From assembly GCF_037055275.1 (NCBI RefSeq), contig NZ_CP146343.1:1460501-1524500 (forward strand): a stretch of DNA of 64,000 bases, given 5' to 3'. This stretch comes from Pseudomonas sp. ML2-2023-3. GTDB lineage: Bacteria > Pseudomonadota > Gammaproteobacteria > Pseudomonadales > Pseudomonadaceae. Below, piece after piece: positions 58,315 to 64,000 of this stretch (its first letter is position 1; each line of letters begins with the position of its first letter). Made by a program: the position numbers and the translations under genes. A model generated the notes under the pieces. It did not search any database and had not been told where the DNA came from. It worked only from the letters and a program-made list of their open reading frames with translations.

Positions 58315-58342
58315 AAGGCGACTCTAGAAGGTGCCTTTTTTT
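58315..58342 (+). terminator. Terminator between tRNA-Lys and tRNA-Pro copy 2
   Basis: AAGGCGAC...GGTGCCTT forms a stem around a short loop and is followed by a T-run just before the second tRNA-Pro, suggesting that the original cluster ended here. Confidence 0.8.
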
Positions 58343-58345
58343 TAC

Positions 58346-58422
58346 CGGGGTATAGCGCAGTCCGGTAGCGCGCCTGCTTTGGGAGCAGGATGTCAGGAGT
58401 TCGAATCCCCTTACCCCGACCA
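58346..58422 (+). tRNA. tRNA-Pro (TGG), copy 2
   Basis: Identical in all 77 bases to copy 1 (58095-58171); identity extends to CCATTTT on the 3' side. It lies behind a terminator and so may depend on read-through. Confidence 0.97.
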
Positions 58423-58460
58423 TTTTCTGCCCAGCAGTAATGGGTGTAGAAAATAAGGTA

Positions 58461-58518
58461 CTGATGCCAATCGCATCAGCGACCATAAAAAAAGCGTCCT
58501 TCGGGACGCTTTTTTTAT
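58461..58518. terminator. Terminators between tRNA-Pro copy 2 and the gad module
   Basis: CTGATGC/GCATCAG (58461-58479) is followed by a strong A7-GCGTCC/GGACGC-T7 hairpin (58485-58518) that can act in both directions, ending the tRNA transcript and the leftward permease transcript. Confidence 0.9.
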
Positions 58519-58536
58519 GCCTGTAGAAAACCTTCC

Positions 58537-60111
58537 TCAGGTTGCAGGTGCTGCGGATGCAGGAGGCGTGCTTGCACTTGCGCTTGCGGTAGCAGCCTTA
58601 TTGTCCGCGTCCTGAAGATCCTGCAAGGCTGCAGAATATTGATCAGATTCGGCCTTGGGCACCATCTGCCATGACGGTTTGCGCAACGCATAGAAGATAA
58701 ACGGCGGCACCCCGGCCACGACCAGTCCGAGCAACAGAATCCCCGCATACTCGAAAAACGGCATGCTGCTGAAATTATTGGGCGGAATAAAGCCGAAAAT
58801 CAGCGCCACGCAGGTCGAGAACAGCCCCAGGAAACACCAGCCATGCAGCCCCTTGAGCACATAGCCACGTTTTACGTTGGGCTGTGTCTTGCGCAGTTTC
58901 ATGGCCGCCATAAACATAAATACGTAAATGATCAGGTACATCAGCGCCGCCATCGCACTGATCATCCAGAACGCATCCGATACGTTGTCGAGAAAGATAT
59001 AGATAGTCGAGAGCAGCGTGACGATAACGGCCTGCAGGTACAGGATGTTTTTCTGCACGCCCTTGCTGTTCACTTTCTGCATCACGGGTGGAAGCATCCC
59101 GGCCTTGCCCACGAACAGCAGGCCGGTGGACGGTCCGGCAGTCCAGGCCAGGACCCCGCCCAGTGCTCCGATAATCAGCAAGATAGCCATGATCGGTGTT
59201 GCCCACGGCATGTTGAAGCCCGCAAAGAAGGCGGCATAAGCCTGGATAACACCTGCCGTGAGGCTGGTCGAGTCAGCAGGAACCACCAGTGAAATCGCCA
59301 CGGTCGGTGGGATAAACACCAGCAAGATCATAAAGAAGGCCAAAAGAATCGCCCGAGGCATTTCTTTTTGCGGGTTACGCAACTCGCGGGCGTGAATGGC
59401 GTTCATTTCGATACCCGCAAACGCCAGGAAGTTACTCACAATCAGAACCAGGCCAGTGATGGCGCCGGTAAATTCTCGCCATAAATCCGGGTGCAGATTG
59501 TGTGAGCCGGTTCTGACCGTGGAATGTGTATCGAAAATGGCCGGAATCAACGCATCCCAGGTGAGCGGCGTTGCGGATTTATGCCCCAGTACCAGCCAGG
59601 CTACGCCGAGCAGAACCAGCAATGCTGCAGGCAATGCGGTGCCCAACAACATGAACCATGACGTCAGTTTCGACAGTGTCGTCAGGCCATTGAGGGCGAC
59701 AAATGTCGATAACCAATACAGGACAATAATGACGGAGGCCGTGAATACCCCGCTTTTGGCCAGTTCCGGGTTGATCAGATACGCCATGGTACTGGCGCCA
59801 AATCCAAGCACGATCGGGTACCAGACAACCACTTGGACCCACATGAACCACATGATGAAAAAGCCTGGCCGATCGCCGTAGGCTTGTCTGACCCAGCCAT
59901 AAATCCCGCCGTTCCAGCCGGTTCCCAGCTCAGAAGCAACCAGCGATACGGGGATGAAAAACAGCAGTGCCGGAATGATGTAGAGAAAAACCGAGCCCAG
60001 GCCATACACGGCCATGCTGGGCAGTGAACGGATACTGGCAACCGCGGCAACCATCATGAAGCAGATGGTGAGCCATGACATGTAAGTTTTGGTTTTGCTG
60101 GCGGTAGTCAT
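58537..60111 (-). CDS. gadC: APC-family amino acid antiporter (GadC-like glutamate:GABA)
   Basis: A 524-residue inner-membrane permease with 12 predicted helices of the APC superfamily. The early ASIRSLPSMAVYGLGS and GTGWNGGIYGWVRQAYGDR segments are GadC/YjeM-like. The tail is Ala/Ser/Thr/Pro-rich (AATASASASTPPASAAPAT), different from the pore-plugging basic C-terminus of E. coli GadC. The ATG at 60111 follows GAGGAAGG. It begins 24 bases after glsA in the same direction; with gadB opposite, it probably exchanges glutamate or glutamine for GABA. Confidence 0.85.
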   Translation of the reverse strand: MTTASKTKTYMSWLTICFMMVAAVASIRSLPSMAVYGLGSVFLYIIPALLFFIPVSLVASELGTGWNGGIYGWVRQAYGDRPGFFIMWFMWVQVVVWYPIVLGFGASTMAYLINPELAKSGVFTASVIIVLYWLSTFVALNGLTTLSKLTSWFMLLGTALPAALLVLLGVAWLVLGHKSATPLTWDALIPAIFDTHSTVRTGSHNLHPDLWREFTGAITGLVLIVSNFLAFAGIEMNAIHARELRNPQKEMPRAILLAFFMILLVFIPPTVAISLVVPADSTSLTAGVIQAYAAFFAGFNMPWATPIMAILLIIGALGGVLAWTAGPSTGLLFVGKAGMLPPVMQKVNSKGVQKNILYLQAVIVTLLSTIYIFLDNVSDAFWMISAMAALMYLIIYVFMFMAAMKLRKTQPNVKRGYVLKGLHGWCFLGLFSTCVALIFGFIPPNNFSSMPFFEYAGILLLGLVVAGVPPFIFYALRKPSWQMVPKAESDQYSAALQDLQDADNKAATASASASTPPASAAPAT

Positions 60112-60135
60112 GAACGCCTTCCTCATTTTGCGTGA

Positions 60136-61080
60136 TTAGTGCAGCAAGCTCAGGTTGAGCGTGCGGCTGAGGTATTCGGCGGCCAGCTGGCCGCGAACGC
60201 TATTGCCTGCCACATCCAGTGGCGGAGCAAAGGCTGCGATGGCGCATACGCCAGGAACCACCGCGAGAATCCCGCCACCGACCCCGCTTTTACCCGGTAG
60301 ACCGACCTTGTAATACCAGTCGCCAGTGGTGTCATACAGACCATTCAAGGTCATCTCGGAGAGGATGGGTGCCACGTGTTTGGCTGCCACTACCTGTTTG
60401 CCAGTTATCGGGTTGACGCCGCCGTTGGCCAGGCTCGCGCCCATGGTCACCAGGTCATGACAGGTAATCGCTACCGAGCATTGGCGGGTGTATACGTCGC
60501 ACACTTGCATGGGGTCGGCGTACATATACCCGTAGCTTTGCAGCAGCCAGGCAATGCCGCGATTGTGCTGGTTGCTGCTGGCTTCGGATTGGTAAACCTC
60601 GTCGTTTACTGTCAGTTCGCGTCCGGCAAAAGCGTTGTAGGTCGCCTGTATCTGAGCCCAGCGAGTTTGCGCAGAATCGGCCTCAATCAGGCTGACTGTG
60701 GCCATCGCGCCTGCGTTCACAAAGGGGTTGAGCGGTCGGCCCTTATGCAGTTCCAGGGCAACCACCGAGTTGAATGGCTCGCCGGTCGGGTCGCAGCCGA
60801 TCTTGCTGCGCAAGGCCTGAGGCCCGACCTGATCGAGCACATGGGCGAGGGTAAATACCTTGGAAATCGACTCGATGGCGAAGGCGTAATCCGTGTCGCC
60901 TACCTCGGCATGGGTGCCATCACAGAACATGATGCTGATGCCGAACAGGTGGGAGGGCACTGAGGCCAAGTAAGGAATGTAGCTGGCATTCTTGCCGTGC
61001 TGATTACCTGAATACCGTTGCAATGCCTGCTCCAGCGCCTGTTTTACCGTGCTGTCTGCGGTCGTGGGTCTTTGCTTCAT
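60136..61080 (-). CDS. glsA: Glutaminase (glsA type)
   Basis: A 314-residue serine-dependent beta-lactamase-like glutaminase that releases ammonia from glutamine. The catalytic S71-x-x-K74 motif lies in ESISKVFTL, and NPFVNAGAMA and the lid GLPGKSGVGGGI are conserved. In acid resistance the ammonia consumes protons and the glutamate feeds GadB. First gene of a glsA-gadC transcript, divergent from gadB across 171 bases. Confidence 0.95.
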   Translation of the reverse strand: MKQRPTTADSTVKQALEQALQRYSGNQHGKNASYIPYLASVPSHLFGISIMFCDGTHAEVGDTDYAFAIESISKVFTLAHVLDQVGPQALRSKIGCDPTGEPFNSVVALELHKGRPLNPFVNAGAMATVSLIEADSAQTRWAQIQATYNAFAGRELTVNDEVYQSEASSNQHNRGIAWLLQSYGYMYADPMQVCDVYTRQCSVAITCHDLVTMGASLANGGVNPITGKQVVAAKHVAPILSEMTLNGLYDTTGDWYYKVGLPGKSGVGGGILAVVPGVCAIAAFAPPLDVAGNSVRGQLAAEYLSRTLNLSLLH

Positions 61081-61251
61081 CGTGCTCGCTCCGTGAGAAC
61101 TTTCAAGAAACGAAACTATAGATCGGAAAACTCACGGTGGTCGGAAATCGGACAGCAGACTCAAAATGCTTGTCTATGCTGCCTTGGCGAAGGCTGAGTC
61201 AGAGTGAATATGACTGGCCCGGTTAACGTTCATTACTCAAGGAGAGTTCTC

Positions 61252-62649
61252 ATGGCGCTGCACCGCATCAAGCACAACTCGGGCACCGATCCCGTTTTTG
61301 GTTCTTCAGAACTGGCTCACGCCGCTGCGACCAAGGGCTTCCCGGAGGCGGAGCAGTCGCCACGAGAGGTTTATCAGTTAGTCCACGATGAGCTGTACCT
61401 GGATGGCAACGCCCGCCAGAACCTCGCCACCTTCTGCCAGACATGGGAAGAGGATGAAGTCCACAAGCTGATGGATCTGTCGATCGACAAGAACATGATC
61501 GACAAGGACGAGTACCCGCAATCGGCGGAGCTGGAAAATCGTTGCATCCATATGCTGGCGGACCTATGGCATTCCCCGGCGGCGGCCACCACCCTCGGTA
61601 CTTCCACCGTGGGTTCCAGTGAGGCCTGCATGCTCAGTGGCCTGGCTGCGTTGTGGCGCTGGCGTGCGGTGCGCAAAGCGGCTGGCAAGCCTGCGTCCAC
61701 GCCGAATATGGTGTGCGGTCCGGTGCAAGTCTGTTGGCACAAATTTGCCCGTTACTGGGACATAGAAATTCGTGAAGTGCCGATGTCGGAAGGGCATTGG
61801 TTCATGACGCCAGAGGACATGCTGGAGCGGGTCGATGAAAACACCATCGTGGTGGTGCCGACCTTCGGGCAAACGTTTACCGGTCTGTATGAAACCGTAA
61901 AACCGCTGTCCGATGCCCTGGACGATCTGGAAAAAAGCACCGGCCTGAGTGTCGATCTTCACGTCGATGGTGCAAGTGGCGCCATGCTGGCGCCGTTCTG
62001 CGCGCCGGATATTCTGTGGGACTTCCGTGTGCCGCGGGTCAAATCCATCAGCACCTCCGGCCACAAGTTCGGCCTGGCACCGATAGGCGCGGGCTGGGTG
62101 GTTTGGCGCGATGCCAAGGAGTTGCCTGAAGGCCTGATCTTCCACGTGAACTACCTGGGCGGCGACATGCCGACTTTCGCCCTGAACTTTTCGCGTCCAG
62201 CCGGGCAGATCATTGCCCAGTACTACAACTTCTTGCGCCTGGGGCGTGAGGGGTATGAGCGTATTCATTCGGCGTGCTACGAAACGGCGCAGTTTCTGGC
62301 GCGAGAGCTGGTCAAGATCGGGCCGTTCGAGATGCTCTTCAACGGTGATCCGCAACTGGGGATTCCGGCGCTGACCTGGCGTTTGAAGCCGGGGGCGAAA
62401 ACCACCTACTCCCTGTATGACCTGGCGGATCGCCTGCGCATACGTGGCTGGCTGGTGCCCGCGTACAGCTTGCCTGCCAATGTAGAAAACGTGGTTGTGC
62501 AGCGGATTCTGGTGAAGCAGGGGATGTCGATCGACATGGCCAAACTGTTGCTGGCCGACTTTGTACGGGATATTAAATTCTTCGAAGAGCATCAGCCCCA
62601 CGGCTTTAAAGGCCGTGAAGCCGAGGCAGGAAACCACGCAGGGCGCTGA
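61252..62649 (+). CDS. gadB: Glutamate decarboxylase
   Basis: A 465-residue PLP enzyme, E. coli GadA/B-like in length, converting glutamate to GABA with uptake of one proton. The PLP lysine is K272 in [11 protein letters not shown], and the HVDGAS motif carries the conserved Asp. The start ATG 61252 follows AAGGAG; the upstream in-frame part has no such site. The end is [16 protein letters not shown], lacking the HHTAN-type tail typical of the pH-autoinhibited E. coli form, so its pH response may differ. Divergent from glsA. Confidence 0.95.
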   Translation: MALHRIKHNSGTDPVFGSSELAHAAATKGFPEAEQSPREVYQLVHDELYLDGNARQNLATFCQTWEEDEVHKLMDLSIDKNMIDKDEYPQSAELENRCIHMLADLWHSPAAATTLGTSTVGSSEACMLSGLAALWRWRAVRKAAGKPASTPNMVCGPVQVCWHKFARYWDIEIREVPMSEGHWFMTPEDMLERVDENTIVVVPTFGQTFTGLYETVKPLSDALDDLEKSTGLSVDLHVDGASGAMLAPFCAPDILWDFRVPRVKSISTSGHKFGLAPIGAGWVVWRDAKELPEGLIFHVNYLGGDMPTFALNFSRPAGQIIAQYYNFLRLGREGYERIHSACYETAQFLARELVKIGPFEMLFNGDPQLGIPALTWRLKPGAKTTYSLYDLADRLRIRGWLVPAYSLPANVENVVVQRILVKQGMSIDMAKLLLADFVRDIKFFEEHQPHGFKGREAEAGNHAGR

Positions 62650-62671
62650 TTAAAGCCACACCATCAACCTG

Positions 62672-62744
62672 TGTGGGAGCGGGCTTGCTCGCGATTCAGG
62701 CGTCTAAAGTACCGGCGCCATCGCGGGCAAGCCCGGCTCCCACA
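62672..62744. repeat. REP pair (TGTGGGAGC family)
   Basis: TGTGGGAGCGGGCTTGCTCG at 62672 and the inverse ending CCGGCTCCCACA at 62744, between the convergent gadB and ndh genes. Confidence 0.88.
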
Positions 62745-62760
62745 GGGTTTAGAGTGTTTG

Positions 62761-64000
62761 TCAGTGCAATTTCAGGCGCGGCTCGGTGCCGCGTCCGATC
62801 CTGCTGCCCAGCATCAGCATCAAGGTCCGGAAGGTGCCGTAAAGCGCCATTTGGTGCATGCGATACAGCGAGATATAAAACATCCGCGCCAACCAGCCTT
62901 CCAGCATGACAGTACCCATCAGGCTGCCCATCAAGTTACCCACAGCCGAAAAACTCGACAGTGAAATCAACGAGCCATAATCGCGGTACTTGTAATCCGG
63001 CAGTTGCGAGGTGCCTTCAATCCGCAGTTTCAGCGACTTGGCCAGCAGCGAGGCTTGCTGGTGAGCCGCCTGGGCGCGAGGCGGAACCATTTTGTCGGTG
63101 CCCGGCTGCGGGCAGGCCGCGCAATCACCAAAGGCAAAAATATTGTCATCGCGGGTGGTTTGCAGGGTAGGGCGCACCACCAGTTGATTGATGCGGTTGG
63201 TTTCCAGGCCTGCGATTTCCTGCAAAAAGCCCGGTGCACGAATCCCGGCAGCCCATACCTTGAGGCTTGCAGGAATCACCTGGCCGTCCTTGGTAATCAG
63301 GCTTTCGGCGGTGACTTCGCTCACCGCAGAGTTGGTCAGGACGGTCACGCCGAGTTTTTCCAGGGTTTTATGCACAGGCCCGCCAATACGATCCGGCAGT
63401 GCGGGCAATACCCGTGGGCCGGCTTCGATCAGGGTGATATGCATGTTTTCAGGCTTGATGCGATCCAGGCCATAAGCCGCCAGTTCGTGTGCGGCATTGT
63501 GCAATTCGGCAGCCAGTTCAACCCCGGTCGCGCCCGCGCCGACAATGGCGACGCTGATCTGCTCGAGTACATCACCTTGCCCGGCGTGAGCGCGCAGGTA
63601 GTGATTGAGCAATTGCTGATGAAAGCGCTCGGCCTGCTTGCGGGTGTCCAGGAACAGACAATGTTCGGCCGCACCCTTGGTGCCGAAATCATTGGTAGTG
63701 CTGCCAACTGCAATCACCAGCGTGTCGTAACTCAGGTCGCGAGCAGGCACCAGCTCCTGACCGTTTTCGTCGAGGGTTGCCGACAATGAGATCTTTTTCA
63801 GCTCACGATCCAGCCCGCTCATACGGCCCAGCTGAAATTGGAAGTGATTCCATTTGGCTTGAGCGACGTAGTTGAGTTCGTCTTCAGATGAGTTCAGTGA
63901 ACCGGCAGCGACTTCATGCAACAGCGGTTTCCAGATGTGGGTCAGGTTGGCATCGACCAGCGTGACGCTGGCCTTGCCGCGCTTGCCCAGAGTCTTGCCC
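62761..64000 (-). CDS. ndh: Type II NADH dehydrogenase (5' end outside the window)
   Basis: About 413 C-terminal residues of a single-subunit NADH:quinone oxidoreductase. The frame is open to the right edge of the window (GKTLGKRGKASVTLVDANLTHIWKPLLHEVAAG), so the FAD-binding start is missing. VAIVGAGATGVELAAEL is the second dinucleotide (NADH) motif and NIFAFGDCAACPQPG the FAD-contacting region. A hydrophobic/amphipathic C-terminus (MGSLMGTVMLEGWLARMFYISLYR) anchors it to the membrane. It feeds quinols to oxidases such as CioAB. Confidence 0.93.
   Translation of the reverse strand, partial: GKTLGKRGKASVTLVDANLTHIWKPLLHEVAAGSLNSSEDELNYVAQAKWNHFQFQLGRMSGLDRELKKISLSATLDENGQELVPARDLSYDTLVIAVGSTTNDFGTKGAAEHCLFLDTRKQAERFHQQLLNHYLRAHAGQGDVLEQISVAIVGAGATGVELAAELHNAAHELAAYGLDRIKPENMHITLIEAGPRVLPALPDRIGGPVHKTLEKLGVTVLTNSAVSEVTAESLITKDGQVIPASLKVWAAGIRAPGFLQEIAGLETNRINQLVVRPTLQTTRDDNIFAFGDCAACPQPGTDKMVPPRAQAAHQQASLLAKSLKLRIEGTSQLPDYKYRDYGSLISLSSFSAVGNLMGSLMGTVMLEGWLARMFYISLYRMHQMALYGTFRTLMLMLGSRIGRGTEPRLKLH

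Overview
The window is chromosomal DNA from a fluorescent-type Pseudomonas (Gammaproteobacteria). The evidence is the gene content and order (radA, cstA-yjiX-yjiA, glyA, morA, ettA, gdhA, ispB-rplU-rpmA-obgE-proB-creA-rpsT-murJ-ribF-ileS-lspA-fkpB-ispH, minor pilins, thiO, bamD, rluD, pgeF, clpB). From memory this follows the P. aeruginosa PAO1 interval from about PA4609 down to PA4542. A typical Pseudomonas REP family (TGTGGGAGCGGGCTTGCTCG and its inverse) also recurs seven times between genes. Base composition looks moderately GC-rich, and the species cannot be named from this window.

Layout. 1-4.8 kb: the end of a small exported-type protein, an MFS exporter, and the cyanide-insensitive quinol oxidase operon cioA-cioB-DUF2474 with a perfect ANR/FNR box upstream. 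4.8-8.4 kb: rlmG, a LuxR solo, an fpr-type ferredoxin/flavodoxin reductase, and mscL. 8.5-14.7 kb: radA, a class II Fic gene whose catalytic His is Gln and whose promoter has a perfect inverted repeat, and the cstA/btsT-yjiX-yjiA carbon-starvation group. 15-22.8 kb: an orphan gene, glyA, the large c-di-GMP sensor morA (TTG start), and ettA. 23-34.6 kb: gdhA, a DUF4105/chorismate mutase pair, DUF3015, a Lon-like protease, a lipoprotein, yqhA, fklB, a Fur-box-controlled small protein, and yjdM. 34.8-47.8 kb: a dense housekeeping block for isoprenoids, ribosome, proline, lipid II flippase, flavin, tRNA charging and lipoprotein signal peptidase. 47.7-50.5 kb: a minor pilin locus without an adjacent pilY1 or pilRS. 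50.5-57.7 kb: thiO, bamD, rluD-pgeF, and clpB behind a sigma-32 promoter. 58.0-58.4 kb: tRNA-Asn, tRNA-Pro, tRNA-Lys and a second identical tRNA-Pro. 58.5-62.6 kb: a glutaminase / glutamate-GABA antiporter / glutamate decarboxylase acid-resistance module beside the tRNAs. 62.8-64.0 kb: a type II NADH dehydrogenase running off the window.

Most of the window is ordinary core genome. The points that most deserve a second look are the His-to-Gln Fic protein and its palindromic operator, the LuxR solo with Asn at the AHL-binding Asp position, the 24-bp tandem duplication inside the PilW transmembrane helix, the fimT-like gene that reads 100 bp into ispH and has Ser at the usual Glu5 position, the duplicated tRNA-Pro next to the accessory gad module, and several strong regulatory sites (ANR, Fur, sigma-32, an Hfq/Crc-type motif). 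I saw no CRISPR array, insertion sequence, prophage or known defence system.
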